This document shows positions 38,270 to 47,569 of a stretch of 64,000 nt of DNA, in pieces. The notes beneath the pieces are model-generated. The model made no database searches. It saw nothing but the letters and a program-made list of their open reading frames with translations, and had not been told where the DNA came from. The first letter of the stretch is position 1. Each line of letters begins with the position of its first letter. The translations under genes and the position numbers were made by a program. The DNA comes from Pseudoalteromonas carrageenovora IAM 12662 (GTDB taxonomy: Bacteria > Pseudomonadota > Gammaproteobacteria > Enterobacterales > Alteromonadaceae): the NCBI RefSeq assembly GCF_900239935.1, contig NZ_LT965928.1:124001-188000 (forward strand). Reading direction: 5' to 3'.

Positions 38270-38710
38270 TTACCTGCGCTCTACAACTGCTGCGGTCATT
38301 TTTGATACGCAGCATAGCTCATTGCGACTATTTGTTATTTTTATTTCCCACACAGAACTACGTTTACCTATATGGAAAGCCTTAGCGGTTGCAGTTAAAG
38401 TACCATTGCGAGACGCTTTTAAATGGCTTGCGCTAATTTCCTGCCCTACACAATAAAATTTTGTAAAGTCGACAACAAAATTAGCAGCATAGCTTGCTAC
38501 TGTTTCAGCAAGTACTACATTTGCACCACCGTGAACCATACCCATAGGATTATGATGTTCAGGTATGGCAGGCATAGTGGCAACTAGGTAATCATCACTA
38601 ATTTCTGTGACTTCAATACCCATGGTTTTCATTAATGTGCCTTGGCCGTCAATGCCTTCTTCTAACTGTTTGCAAAGCTCTAAAGTGATGGGTTGGTGCC
38701 AAATACTCAT
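38270..38710 (-). CDS. Hotdog-fold thioesterase, YdiI/MenI-like
   Basis: A 146-aa cytoplasmic acyl-CoA thioesterase of the PaaI/YdiI group. The HNPMGMVHGGANVVLAETVAS segment has the signature HGG and the catalytic acidic residue in VLAE. It resembles E. coli YdiI (MenI), which hydrolyses DHNA-CoA, but no menaquinone genes are adjacent, so substrate is open. A strong ribosome site (AAAGGAG) precedes ATG 38710. Confidence 0.85.
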   Translation of the reverse strand: MSIWHQPITLELCKQLEEGIDGQGTLMKTMGIEVTEISDDYLVATMPAIPEHHNPMGMVHGGANVVLAETVASYAANFVVDFTKFYCVGQEISASHLKASRNGTLTATAKAFHIGKRSSVWEIKITNSRNELCCVSKMTAAVVERR

Positions 38711-38825
38711 GATTACTCCTTTGAATTAAAACCAAGTTTATTGCATTTCATAAATGTGAATTTTATAAATGCCTAAAATGTACACACATGCTTTTAGTTT
38801 AGCTATTTTAAAGCACAATTTAAAT

Positions 38826-38883
38826 TTGCGATTTTTATTTAACTGTATATACTCACAGTTAAATGTACTGTATGGAAAACCAG
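38826..38883 (+). promoter_or_regulatory. lexA promoter with two SOS boxes
   Basis: TTGCGA (38826-38831), 16-base spacer, TATACT (38848-38853). LexA box 1 CTGTATATACTCACAG (38843-38858) covers the -10 and is identical to one recalled from E. coli lexA. Box 2 CTGTATGGAAAACCAG (38868-38883) has one conserved base changed. The box pair starts 25 bases apart, upstream of ATG 38888. Confidence 0.9.
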
Positions 38884-38887
38884 TTGT

Positions 38888-39505
38888 ATGCGACCATTAA
38901 CGAAACGCCAAGCTCAAATACTAGAACTCATTAAAGTTTTTATTAAAGACACTGGTATGCCTCCTACACGTGCCGAAATAGCGCAAACATTAGGTTTTAA
39001 AAGTGCTAATGCAGCAGAAGAGCACTTAAAAGCGCTTGCTAAAAAGGGTGTAATTAAGATGAAGCCAGGCGCCAGCCGTGGAATTCAATTAATTGAAGAA
39101 GAAGAGCCAGAGCAGTTAGGCCTACCACTTATAGGGCGTGTTGCTGCAGGTTCTCCTATTTTGGCGCAAGAACATGTTGAGAGCCACTGCAAAATAGACC
39201 CTTTGATGTTTAAACCTGCCGCCGATTTTTTACTTCGTGTAAATGGCATGAGTATGAAAGACATTGGTATTATGGATGGCGATTTACTGGCTGTACATCG
39301 CACTCAAACCGCTGAAAACGGACAAGTTGTGGTTGCACGAGTAGATGAAGATGTAACCGTAAAACGCCTAGAAAAAGCAGGCCGTAAAGTATTATTACAC
39401 GCCGAAAACGAAGAGTTTACGCCAATAGAAGTAGACCTTGAAAATGAGTCTTTTAATATTGAAGGCTTAGCGGTAGGTGTAATCAGAAACGCCGATTGGA
39501 TGTAA
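38888..39505 (+). CDS. lexA: SOS repressor LexA
   Basis: Represses the SOS regulon and is inactivated by RecA-stimulated self-cleavage. The 205-aa protein has an N-terminal winged helix (residues 1-70, [23 protein letters not shown]), cleavage site Ala87-Gly88 in RVAAGSP, and catalytic Ser122 (MSMKD) and Lys159 (VKRLEK). It is autoregulated by two boxes directly upstream. It is monocistronic here; the DinF-like gene sits 19 kb away rather than behind lexA. Confidence 0.97.
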   Translation: MRPLTKRQAQILELIKVFIKDTGMPPTRAEIAQTLGFKSANAAEEHLKALAKKGVIKMKPGASRGIQLIEEEEPEQLGLPLIGRVAAGSPILAQEHVESHCKIDPLMFKPAADFLLRVNGMSMKDIGIMDGDLLAVHRTQTAENGQVVVARVDEDVTVKRLEKAGRKVLLHAENEEFTPIEVDLENESFNIEGLAVGVIRNADWM

Positions 39506-39536
39506 TTTCTAGCATATATTAGATAGTAAATTTATA

Positions 39537-39565
39537 AATGCGCACTTTTTAGTGTGCATTTTTGT
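39537..39565 (+). terminator. Terminator downstream of lexA
   Basis: ATGCGCACT and AGTGTGCAT (one G-U) pair around TTTT, followed by TTTTTG. Confidence 0.8.
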
Positions 39566-39984
39566 TTTAACAACCCACCTTTTAGCAATACTAAAGCAGA
39601 CATAAAGTTATCTAAGCTGTAAACTTTTTTGCACTCGTACTTAACTCTTCTTTTATGTGATACACCCCCTATTTTTGCTCGTTTTTTGATTATTAAATTT
39701 GTATTTATGTTGGTGTAATTAAGGCTAATTTTAAAATACAACTTGTTTGTTTTTTATACTGAAACTTGCTTGTTGTATGTTTTTTAGCTAATTGTTAATT
39801 TGCTGGGCTAACAATAACTCACAGCTTTTAGTTTTGAGAACACACAATATACACAAAATCTTTGTTGGCACAGCAATACCAATTGAAACAAATAAGATTG
39901 GTTAAATAATAAAAATAACGAATAGGCGTTTAAGCCGTATGCCTCTTCGCTTTGCACTCGCAATAGCATCAAAGGAGCCGTCAC
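39566..39984. other. Long intergenic region upstream of the cytochrome oxidase cluster
   Basis: About 420 AT-rich bases with no supported gene. It contains ATACCAATT (39876-39884) and an opposed ATTGGT (39897-39902), which resemble the ends of the MITE-like element but enclose only a few bases. It must hold the oxidase promoter; I could not pick one with confidence. Confidence 0.5.
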
Positions 39985-41127
39985 ATGGGTAAACTGACCT
40001 CTACCTTGTGGTTTGTATTGATTGTTTTTCCGCAGCATGTAATGGCAAATAGCCAATACAATATGCGCAAAGGCGTAACCGATATAAGCAATAATGTATA
40101 TCAGCTACACATGACCATATTTTTAATATGTTGTGTGATTGGGGTGATAGTGTTCGCAATTATGTTTTGGGCACTTATTCATCACCGTAAATCTAAAGGG
40201 GCAGTACCTGCCCAATTTCATGAAAGTACTAAAGTAGAAATACTTTGGACTGCCATCCCATTTGTTATCTTAATTGCCATGGCAATCCCTGCCACTAAAA
40301 CACTTATTGCAATGGAAGATGCCAGCAAAGCTGATTTAACCATTAAAATTACGGGTTCGCAGTGGAAGTGGCATTACGAATACATGGGTGAGGATGTCGC
40401 GTTTTACTCAATTTTATCTACCCCTCAAGATGAAATAGCCAACCTTGCAGATAAAAATCCAAATTATTTGCTTGAAGTTGATAAGCCATTAGTGCTGCCA
40501 ATTAATCAAAAAGTACGTTTTTTAATGACCTCAGATGACGTTATTCACTCTTGGTGGGTACCTGACTTTGCTGTTAAAAAAGATGCAAACCCCGGCTTCA
40601 TAAACGAAACATGGACCAACATTAACGAAGAAGGTATTTACCGAGGACAGTGCGCTGAGCTGTGCGGTAAAGATCATGGCTTTATGCCAGTGGTGGTTGA
40701 GGCAAAATCGCAGGAAGATTTTAATGCTTGGCTTGCTGATTCAAAACAAGCAAAGCAAAAAGCGGCATTAGCCGATGCAGCTCTGCTTGATCAAACGTTG
40801 CCTAAAGAAGAGTTAATGACTTTAGGCGAGCAAGTGTATATGGCAAGTTGCGCCGCGTGTCATCAGCCAACGGGCATGGGCTTACCGGGCGTATTTCCTG
40901 CACTTAAAGGCAGCCCCGTTGTGCTTGGTGATATAAAAGATCACATTGATATTGTGATCCATGGTCGCCCTGGTACTGCAATGCAAGCTTTTGCTAAACA
41001 ACTATCAATAAAACAACTTGCGGCAGTCATTACCTACAAACGCAATGCGTGGGGTAACGATACGGGTGATGTAATTCAACCTAGTGAGATTCAGGCAGCA
41101 CTTGATGCTGATGGGGAGGCGAACTAA
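39985..41127 (+). CDS. ctaC: Cytochrome c oxidase subunit II with fused cytochrome c domain (caa3 type)
   Basis: Accepts electrons from cytochrome c and passes them to subunit I. The 380-aa chain: signal peptide, two membrane helices (about 40-65 and 88-108), CuA cupredoxin domain with His188 and the Cys223/Cys227 motif [13 protein letters not shown]. An extra C-terminal domain with the haem motif CAACH at 289-293 and a methionine ligand region (GTAMQAF) makes this a caa3-type subunit. First gene of the cluster, overlapping ctaD by TAATG. Confidence 0.95.
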   Translation: MGKLTSTLWFVLIVFPQHVMANSQYNMRKGVTDISNNVYQLHMTIFLICCVIGVIVFAIMFWALIHHRKSKGAVPAQFHESTKVEILWTAIPFVILIAMAIPATKTLIAMEDASKADLTIKITGSQWKWHYEYMGEDVAFYSILSTPQDEIANLADKNPNYLLEVDKPLVLPINQKVRFLMTSDDVIHSWWVPDFAVKKDANPGFINETWTNINEEGIYRGQCAELCGKDHGFMPVVVEAKSQEDFNAWLADSKQAKQKAALADAALLDQTLPKEELMTLGEQVYMASCAACHQPTGMGLPGVFPALKGSPVVLGDIKDHIDIVIHGRPGTAMQAFAKQLSIKQLAAVITYKRNAWGNDTGDVIQPSEIQAALDADGEAN

Positions 41128-42719
41128 TGAGTAGCATAGTAGAACAATCTAACGCCAATGAAGCTCACCACGGTCATCATCCTGCAAAAGGCTTTAAGCG
41201 CTGGTTATATACAACCAATCATAAAGATATTGGCAGCTTATATTTAATTTTTTCGCTGACTATGTTTTTAATTGGCGGCGCTATGGCTATGGTCATTAGG
41301 GCCGAATTATTTCAACCTGGGTTACAGCTAATTGAGCCTCATTTTTTTAATCAAATGACCACTGTACATGGCTTGATTATGGTATTTGGTGCGGTTATGC
41401 CAGCCTTTACCGGCCTTGCTAACTGGATGGTGCCATTAATGATTGGTGCGCCAGATATGGCACTACCAAGAATGAATAACTGGAGCTTTTGGATATTACC
41501 CTTCGCATTTTTAATCCTGCTGGCTTCTTTATTTATGCCTGGCGGTGGGCCTGCATTCGGCTGGACTTTTTACGCTCCCCTTTCAACTACTTACAGTAAC
41601 GATAATACTGCGTTGTTTGTATTTGCCGTTCATATTATGGGTATCAGCTCAATTATGGGGGCAATCAATGTAATTGTGACCATAGTTAATTTACGTGCTC
41701 CGGGTATGACATGGATGAAGCTTCCGTTATTCGTGTGGACATGGCTAATAACTGCATTTTTGTTAATTGCTGTTATGCCTGTACTTGCGGGAGCTGTGAC
41801 CATGGTACTCACTGATAAATACTTTGCTACTAGCTTTTTCGATGCGGCCGGCGGTGGCGACCCGGTTATGTTTCAGCACATATTTTGGTTTTTTGGTCAC
41901 CCTGAAGTATACATCATGATTTTGCCAGCTTTTGGCATTATATCGACCATAGTACCTACCTTTTCACGTAAAAAACTATTTGGTTATGCGTCCATGGTGT
42001 ACGCCACCTCATCCATTGCGCTACTTAGTTTTATTGTATGGGCTCACCACATGTTTACCACAGGTATGCCGGTGGCTGGCGAATTATTTTTTATGTACGC
42101 AACGATGCTTATATCGGTGCCAACTGGAGTAAAAGTATTTAACTGGGTAGCGACCATGTGGAAAGGCTCAATTAGCTTTGAAGTCCCCATGCTATTTAGT
42201 ATTGCCTTTATTGTGCTGTTTACCTTAGGAGGCTTTTCTGGGTTGATGTTAGCCATTACACCTGCTGATTTTCAGTATCACGATACGTACTTTGTGGTGG
42301 CGCATTTTCACTATGTATTAGTAACCGGGGCCATCTTTTCGATAATGGCGGGTGCTTATTACTGGCTGCCTAAATGGACCGGTAATATGTTTAATATTAC
42401 CTTGGCTAAATGGCATTTTTGGCTATCGCTTGTCAGTGTAAATGTACTGTTTTTTCCTATGCATTTTGTAGGGCTTGCCGGTATGCCCAGGCGTATTCCA
42501 GATTATGCGCTGCAGTTTGCCGATTTTAACGCCATTATTAGTATTGGTGGGTTTGCATTTGGTTTATCGCAGCTTTTATTTGTGGCCGTGGTAATTAAGT
42601 GCGCCCGAGGTGGCGATAAAGTGCCTGCAAAAGTGTGGGATGGTGCCGAAGGTTTAGAGTGGGAAGTTGAATCGCCAGCGCCGTATCATACCTTTTCTAC
42701 ACCACCGGAAATTAAGTAA
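41127..42719 (+). CDS. ctaD: Cytochrome c oxidase subunit I
   Basis: Catalytic haem-copper subunit with 12 membrane helices, 530 aa. The CuB ligand and cross-linked tyrosine are in GHPEVYIMI, further CuB histidines in [11 protein letters not shown], and the haem a/a3 histidines in [11 protein letters not shown]. It reduces O2 to water and pumps protons. TAATG overlaps with both ctaC and ctaG. Confidence 0.97.
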   Translation: MSSIVEQSNANEAHHGHHPAKGFKRWLYTTNHKDIGSLYLIFSLTMFLIGGAMAMVIRAELFQPGLQLIEPHFFNQMTTVHGLIMVFGAVMPAFTGLANWMVPLMIGAPDMALPRMNNWSFWILPFAFLILLASLFMPGGGPAFGWTFYAPLSTTYSNDNTALFVFAVHIMGISSIMGAINVIVTIVNLRAPGMTWMKLPLFVWTWLITAFLLIAVMPVLAGAVTMVLTDKYFATSFFDAAGGGDPVMFQHIFWFFGHPEVYIMILPAFGIISTIVPTFSRKKLFGYASMVYATSSIALLSFIVWAHHMFTTGMPVAGELFFMYATMLISVPTGVKVFNWVATMWKGSISFEVPMLFSIAFIVLFTLGGFSGLMLAITPADFQYHDTYFVVAHFHYVLVTGAIFSIMAGAYYWLPKWTGNMFNITLAKWHFWLSLVSVNVLFFPMHFVGLAGMPRRIPDYALQFADFNAIISIGGFAFGLSQLLFVAVVIKCARGGDKVPAKVWDGAEGLEWEVESPAPYHTFSTPPEIK

Positions 42720-43249
42720 TGACTCACGCGCCGCTACTTAAACGCTTAGTACTTATTTGCATAGGTATGTTTGCTTTTGCTTTTGCCTTAGTGCCCTTAT
42801 ACGACGTATTTTGCGATGTAACAGGGCTAAATGGTAAGCCATCGCTTGAGCAAGCAAAGCTAAGTACACAGGTTACTCAAAACCGAGAAATAGGGGTGAG
42901 TTTTACAACCCATGCGCAAAGTGGCGCGCCATTTGTTGTTAAGTCAAAAGAATACAGTGTTGCTGTTAAACCCGGTGCTATGCGTGAGGTAATGTTTAGC
43001 GCTAAAAATAACAGTAACCTCGATAAAGTAATGCAAGCTGTGCCCTCGGTTTCTCCCGGTAAAGCGGCTAAGTATTTACATAAAATTGCCTGTTTTTGCT
43101 TTGATCAGCAACCGCTAAAAGCAGGGGAGGAACTTGAGTTTAAACTACTTTTTTATGTCGATACCGCATTACCAACCGATATAGAAGAGCTAACTTTATC
43201 GTACACCGTATTTGATATTAGTGAGCAGCTAGTAGCGAGCAATAACTAG
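42719..43249 (+). CDS. ctaG: Cytochrome c oxidase assembly protein CtaG (Cox11 family)
   Basis: Copper chaperone that delivers CuB to subunit I. The 176-aa protein has a single N-terminal membrane helix (ICIGMFAFAFALVPLYDVFC) and a periplasmic domain with the copper-binding CFCF motif (IACFCFDQQPL). Placed between subunits I and III as usual in gammaproteobacteria, overlapping ctaD by one base. Confidence 0.93.
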   Translation: MTHAPLLKRLVLICIGMFAFAFALVPLYDVFCDVTGLNGKPSLEQAKLSTQVTQNREIGVSFTTHAQSGAPFVVKSKEYSVAVKPGAMREVMFSAKNNSNLDKVMQAVPSVSPGKAAKYLHKIACFCFDQQPLKAGEELEFKLLFYVDTALPTDIEELTLSYTVFDISEQLVASNN

Positions 43250-43284
43250 CCTGCATGTCTAGTGTAAAACTAGGAGCAAGTAAC

Positions 43285-44163
43285 ATGAATCAAGAATATG
43301 AAAATTACTACGTACCAGAGCAAAGCCCGTGGCCAATAGTGGGCGCTATTGCTTTATTTTTTATTGCGGTAGGTGCTGCATTAACGGTTATGAGTGCCTC
43401 AAAAGAAGGAGGTGGGAGCGGCGTTTACTTGCTATACGTTGGTATTGCCGTGCTTTTATACATGCTTTATAGCTGGTTTAAAAATGTAATTACTGAGTCC
43501 GATCAAGGCTTATATTCAGCGCAAATGGATCGTTCGTTCAGACAAGGTATGAGCTGGTTTATTTTTTCTGAAGTAATGTTTTTTATGGCCTTTTTTGGCG
43601 CTTTATTTTACGCCCGAATACTATCTGTGCCTTGGTTAGGTGGGGCTGGCAATAATGCGATGACTAACGAGGTTTTGTGGCCCACTTTTGAAGCGGTTTG
43701 GCCGCTAGTGACAACGCCAGCAGGGGATACAACTCAAGCTATGGGTTGGCAAGGCCTACCGCTTATTAATACGCTTATATTACTCGCTTCATCGGTTACT
43801 TTGCATTTTGCCCACGTAGCAATGGAAAACAATAAACGTACGACACTTAAAGTATTTCTAGGGGCAACTATTTTATTAGGTGTTTGCTTTTTGGCTTTGC
43901 AAGTTGAGGAGTATATACACGCCTATAACGATTTAAATTTAACGCTTGATGCCGGTGTTTACGGTAATACGTTCTTTTTATTGACTGGTTTTCATGGCAT
44001 GCATGTAACCCTTGGCACTGTACTGTTGCTGGTTATTTTTTTACGAATATTAAAAGGGCACTTTACTAAAGATAAGCATTTTGCATTTCAAGCTGCTGCT
44101 TGGTACTGGCATTTTGTAGATGTGGTATGGCTATGTTTATTTGTATTTGTATATGTGCTGTAG
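43285..44163 (+). CDS. ctaE: Cytochrome c oxidase subunit III
   Basis: A 292-aa, seven-helix non-catalytic subunit. Visible conserved parts: FRQGMSWFIFSEVMFFMAFF, TLILLASSVTLHFAHVA, GFHGMHVTLGT and AWYWHFVDVVWLCLF at the C-terminus. ATG 43285 follows AGGAG; the open frame begins ten codons earlier, without support. The last 98 bases are overlapped by a DUF2909-like gene on the opposite strand. Confidence 0.95.
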   Translation: MNQEYENYYVPEQSPWPIVGAIALFFIAVGAALTVMSASKEGGGSGVYLLYVGIAVLLYMLYSWFKNVITESDQGLYSAQMDRSFRQGMSWFIFSEVMFFMAFFGALFYARILSVPWLGGAGNNAMTNEVLWPTFEAVWPLVTTPAGDTTQAMGWQGLPLINTLILLASSVTLHFAHVAMENNKRTTLKVFLGATILLGVCFLALQVEEYIHAYNDLNLTLDAGVYGNTFFLLTGFHGMHVTLGTVLLLVIFLRILKGHFTKDKHFAFQAAAWYWHFVDVVWLCLFVFVYVL

Positions 44164-44374
44164 CATTTATTGGGGAATTATTAGCTTTAATAAAGCCAAA
44201 TTTAAGTGCGGCAATTACCATAATTAATACAACAACCGAAAATATCACGCGGCGGCCTAAAAAGTGAGACATAGGCCGTCCATTTGTTTTACCCGATACC
44301 ATAATAAATAAAGCTCTAAATAAGTTAAAAAGTATAAACAATAACAACAGTACGATAATAATTTTAATAATCAC
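44066..44374 (-). CDS. DUF2909-like twin-span membrane protein, antisense overlap with ctaE
   Basis: A 102-aa protein starting at GTG 44374 with AAGG ahead. Two hydrophobic segments (VIIKIIIVLLLLFILFNL and VIFSVVVLIMVIAALKF) around a basic turn match the small DUF2909-type proteins often found in oxidase clusters (from memory). The C-terminal 32 residues are encoded antisense to ctaE and look unconserved, as if an original stop was lost. It could regulate or assist oxidase assembly; nothing shows this directly. Confidence 0.6.
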   Translation of the reverse strand: MIIKIIIVLLLLFILFNLFRALFIMVSGKTNGRPMSHFLGRRVIFSVVVLIMVIAALKFGFIKANNSPINATAHIQIQINIAIPHLQNASTKQQLEMQNAYL

Positions 44375-44387
44375 TGGGTTGAACCTT

Positions 44388-45122
44388 ATGCAGTTAGTTT
44401 TATGGCACAAACAAAAGCTTAGCTCAATAATCACACTTTGTATGGTGGCGGTTGTGGTACTTATTTGTGTGCGCTTAGGGTTTTGGCAGCTACAAAGAGC
44501 TGAGCAAAAACAGCAGCAGTTAACGGCTATTGAAAAATTGCAAACCCAAGGTGTTATGAGTTGGCAGCAACTTACTAATTTACCATCTAACTGGAATAAA
44601 ACAGGGGTGTTGGTTGAATTAACTGGGGCATTTATTCAAGGGCAATATTGGCTGTTAGATAATCAAGTTTATAACGGGCAAGTCGGATACGACTTATTAA
44701 TCTTGTTTAAACCAGCAGATGACTCCCACACTATTTTGGTAAACCTTGGCTGGGTTAAGGCTCCGTTATCTCGAAGTGAATTACCAAAAATAAAGCTTCC
44801 TACTAAGCGCTTTACATTAATTGCACAAATAAAAGAGAGCAACCTCAGTGGCTTTACGCTTGAACGCGAAGCTGCTCCCTCCAATATTAGAATTCAAAAT
44901 ATTGACCTTAATAAGCTAAGCCAAACCAGTCAGCAAAAACTCGTTAACTACATGGCTTATAGGCAAGGTGAAGGGGATGAATTAGCTACTCCTCATTATA
45001 AAGCTGTTGTTATGAGCCCGCAAAAACATCATGCCTACGCAGTACAGTGGTTTTTAATCGCCATTGCTTGTGTATTCGTGGCTGTTTTTGCAAGTAAAAA
45101 AAGGACACAAAATGAAAAATAA
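44388..45122 (+). CDS. SURF1 family oxidase assembly protein
   Basis: A 244-aa inner-membrane protein with a helix at each end (about 15-32 and 218-236) and a periplasmic-side domain between; members help insert haem a into subunit I. The signature region includes LGFWQLQRAEQK near the first helix, GQVGYDLLILF and VNLGWV. ATG 44388 is preferred over a TTG at 44379. Its 3' end overlaps the next gene by 11 bases. Confidence 0.87.
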   Translation: MQLVLWHKQKLSSIITLCMVAVVVLICVRLGFWQLQRAEQKQQQLTAIEKLQTQGVMSWQQLTNLPSNWNKTGVLVELTGAFIQGQYWLLDNQVYNGQVGYDLLILFKPADDSHTILVNLGWVKAPLSRSELPKIKLPTKRFTLIAQIKESNLSGFTLEREAAPSNIRIQNIDLNKLSQTSQQKLVNYMAYRQGEGDELATPHYKAVVMSPQKHHAYAVQWFLIAIACVFVAVFASKKRTQNEK

Positions 45123-45606
45123 ACCACTTTTATTATTTGTAATCTGCTGCGCCATACCACTAGCTCTAGCATATGGTGCACTTAAATTTGATTGGTTACC
45201 AACGGCGATAACAAATCATGGTGAGTTTTTAAAACAAGAAGTAAAGCTTACTAATTGGCAAAAAAACAGCCCCAAACAGTGGACGATTGCTCTAAATTAC
45301 TCCGCAGAGTGTAACAGTGCATGTAATGAACAACTAAGTGCGCTAGATAATTTATATGTGGCATTGGGTAAAAACCAAGGCAAGGTCGATATGGCGGTGA
45401 TGGGGATCGTTAATGATAAAAAACTGCCTTGGAAAATGATAAGCGGCCAACAAAATTTAAAGCCAGCCAGCTTGTATTTAATCGATCATATGGGGCTTGT
45501 AGTTCTTGAATATCCTTTTAAAACGCAGCCACAAGAAAACCGTTTAGTACAAAAAGGTTTATTAAAAGATCTAAAAAAATTACTTAATTATTCTCGTTCG
45601 AGCTAA
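45112..45606 (+). CDS. Thioredoxin-like membrane-anchored CxxxC protein in the oxidase cluster
   Basis: A 164-aa protein with an N-terminal hydrophobic anchor (PLLLFVICCAIPLALAYGAL) and a periplasmic domain. A CxxxC motif (ECNSACNEQL) follows a beta strand, as in SCO proteins (CPDIC), and a later LYLIDHMGLVVLEY strand pair fits a thioredoxin fold. Proteins of this kind occur at this place in other gammaproteobacterial oxidase clusters but lack an established name to my knowledge. A role in CuA thiol reduction or copper transfer is inference. It overlaps SURF1 by 11 bases. Confidence 0.7.
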   Translation: MKNKPLLLFVICCAIPLALAYGALKFDWLPTAITNHGEFLKQEVKLTNWQKNSPKQWTIALNYSAECNSACNEQLSALDNLYVALGKNQGKVDMAVMGIVNDKKLPWKMISGQQNLKPASLYLIDHMGLVVLEYPFKTQPQENRLVQKGLLKDLKKLLNYSRSS

Positions 45607-45636
45607 TTGCTAAGCTTACTTAAGTTGGAGTATTTA

Positions 45637-46626
45637 ATGTATAAAAATTATAAAAACTATGTATTAATAACAGGCTTACTTGCTTTAGTTGTAGTGGCAT
45701 TGGGTGCCTACACCCGACTAAGTGATGCAGGCCTTGGTTGCCCAGATTGGCCCGGCTGTTATGGTTTTTTAACCGTCCCAAAACATGAAGCTGATATAGC
45801 ACTCGCTACTCAAAGCTACCCCGACATGATGTTTGAAACCGCAAAAGCGTGGAAAGAAATGATCCATCGTTATTTTGCAGGTGCCTTAGGTTTACTTATT
45901 TTAGGTTTGTTTATATTGGCCTTTTTAAAGCGCCAATATCCAACTACACCCGTTAAGTTGCCTCTGGCTTTACTTTTACTTGTAGTATTTCAGGCCGCAC
46001 TTGGAATGTGGACTGTAACCATGAACTTACAGCCACTTATTGTGATGGGCCATTTATTAGGTGGCTTTAGTATTTTATCGCTAATTACACTTTTGTATTT
46101 ACGCTTAACAGCCAAACCTATAATGGGTGGAGACAGCGGCGCAAAAAGGTATTTTAGCTTGAGTCTAGTCGCGCTAGGTGTGCTCATTATTCAAATAGCG
46201 CTTGGCGGTTGGCTTGCTGCAAATTATGCGGCACCGCATTGTAATGGTTTACCTTTGTGTAGCTACGCTCAACCATTTTCGCTCAGTAGTGTATTTCAGT
46301 TACCCCTTGAGCACAGTAATTACGAGTTTGGTGTGTTGTCGCAACAAGCGCGTATGTCTATACATTTATTGCATCGTATTTGGGCGCTTGTAACGTGTGT
46401 TGTTTTAGCTTTTATAATGTGGCGAATATACAGCCAAGCATACTCTCAAAAAATAAAAAATTGTGTGGTTAGCGTACTTGTTGCCTTACTTTGTCAGATA
46501 AGTTTAGGGCTTGCGGTGGTGCATTGGCACTTTCCGTTAGGGGTAGCACTGGCGCACAATTTAATGGCTGCCATACTATTATTAACAATGGTTAGGTTGT
46601 GTTACTACCTAAAGTCACGCACATAA
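45637..46626 (+). CDS. ctaA: Haem A synthase CtaA (Cox15 family)
   Basis: Oxidises the C8 methyl of haem O to give haem A. The 329-aa protein has eight membrane helices. Conserved features: LGAYTRLSDAGLGCPDWPGCYG early, HRYFAGALG, GHLLGGFSIL and a late VHWHFPLGVALAHN with haem-ligand histidines. ATG 45637 has GGAG 8 bases ahead. It is followed by ctaB. Confidence 0.93.
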   Translation: MYKNYKNYVLITGLLALVVVALGAYTRLSDAGLGCPDWPGCYGFLTVPKHEADIALATQSYPDMMFETAKAWKEMIHRYFAGALGLLILGLFILAFLKRQYPTTPVKLPLALLLLVVFQAALGMWTVTMNLQPLIVMGHLLGGFSILSLITLLYLRLTAKPIMGGDSGAKRYFSLSLVALGVLIIQIALGGWLAANYAAPHCNGLPLCSYAQPFSLSSVFQLPLEHSNYEFGVLSQQARMSIHLLHRIWALVTCVVLAFIMWRIYSQAYSQKIKNCVVSVLVALLCQISLGLAVVHWHFPLGVALAHNLMAAILLLTMVRLCYYLKSRT

Positions 46627-46639
46627 AGGGGGAATTGTT

Positions 46640-47569
46640 ATGGCACTTACAATTGATAAAAAAGCACTACAAGGCGAGAGCTCGCTACCTTTAATTAATC
46701 GTACTTATAATTTACTGCAAGATTACTTAGCTATCAGCAAATTTAAGGTTGTGGCTATGCTCGTATTAACAGCTTGGGTAGGCTTAGCGCTGGCTCCAGA
46801 TGTAGGTAGAGGCATAGCTGTACAATTTACGAGTTTATTAGGTATTGGTTTACTATCTGCGGCAGCTGCGGTGATCAATCACGTTGTTGACAGCGAGATA
46901 GACTCAAAAATGGCGCGTACGCGTCATCGTCCTGTTGCTAAAGGGCGTTTGAGTAAGACCCACGCACTTAGTTTTGCAGCTGCTATTGGCGTAGCAGGTT
47001 TTATTATGCTGATGGTGTGGGCAAATACACTGACCGCAATACTGACTTTATTTGCATTGGTTGGCTATGCCTTTGTGTATACTTCATTTTTAAAACGTGC
47101 CACTCCGCAAAATATTGTTATTGGTGGTTTAGCGGGCGCTATGCCTCCGTTGCTTGGTTGGGTGTCTGAAACAGACCAAATGGCAGCCGCTCCATGGTTA
47201 CTTGTAATGATTATTTTTACCTGGACACCACCGCACTTCTGGGCGCTTGCGATAGCCCGTAAAAGTGATTATGAACGAGCTAAAATACCCATGTTACCTG
47301 TTACTCACGGAATAGATTTTTGTAAAACATGTGTGGTTGCCTATTCTGTTTTACTGGCCGTTGTATGTGTATTACCTTACTTAATTGGTATGTCGGGATT
47401 AATATATTTAATTGGAGCTTGTGCATTAAATGCAGTATTCATATACAAAGCCGTTAAGTTAAAAATTGCCGGAAACGATGAAACTGCTATGGACTTATTT
47501 CGTTTTTCAATCATTCATTTAATGGTACTCTTTGTCGTATTATTTATAGATAAATGGCTCCCTTTATGA
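46640..47569 (+). CDS. ctaB: Protohaem IX farnesyltransferase CtaB (haem O synthase)
   Basis: Prenyltransferase making haem O from protohaem, the substrate of CtaA. At 309 aa it shows the Mg-binding aspartate motif with VVDSEIDSKMARTRHRPV, the second acidic-type region KSDYERAKIPMLP, and about eight membrane helices. Also known as cyoE/cox10. The stop overlaps the SCO gene start as ATGA. Confidence 0.94.
   Translation: MALTIDKKALQGESSLPLINRTYNLLQDYLAISKFKVVAMLVLTAWVGLALAPDVGRGIAVQFTSLLGIGLLSAAAAVINHVVDSEIDSKMARTRHRPVAKGRLSKTHALSFAAAIGVAGFIMLMVWANTLTAILTLFALVGYAFVYTSFLKRATPQNIVIGGLAGAMPPLLGWVSETDQMAAAPWLLVMIIFTWTPPHFWALAIARKSDYERAKIPMLPVTHGIDFCKTCVVAYSVLLAVVCVLPYLIGMSGLIYLIGACALNAVFIYKAVKLKIAGNDETAMDLFRFSIIHLMVLFVVLFIDKWLPL

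Noticed and set aside
39532..39741. 69-codon minus-strand frame downstream of lexA
   Set aside because: It covers the lexA terminator, has no plausible ribosome site, and its composition is typical of AT-rich non-coding DNA.
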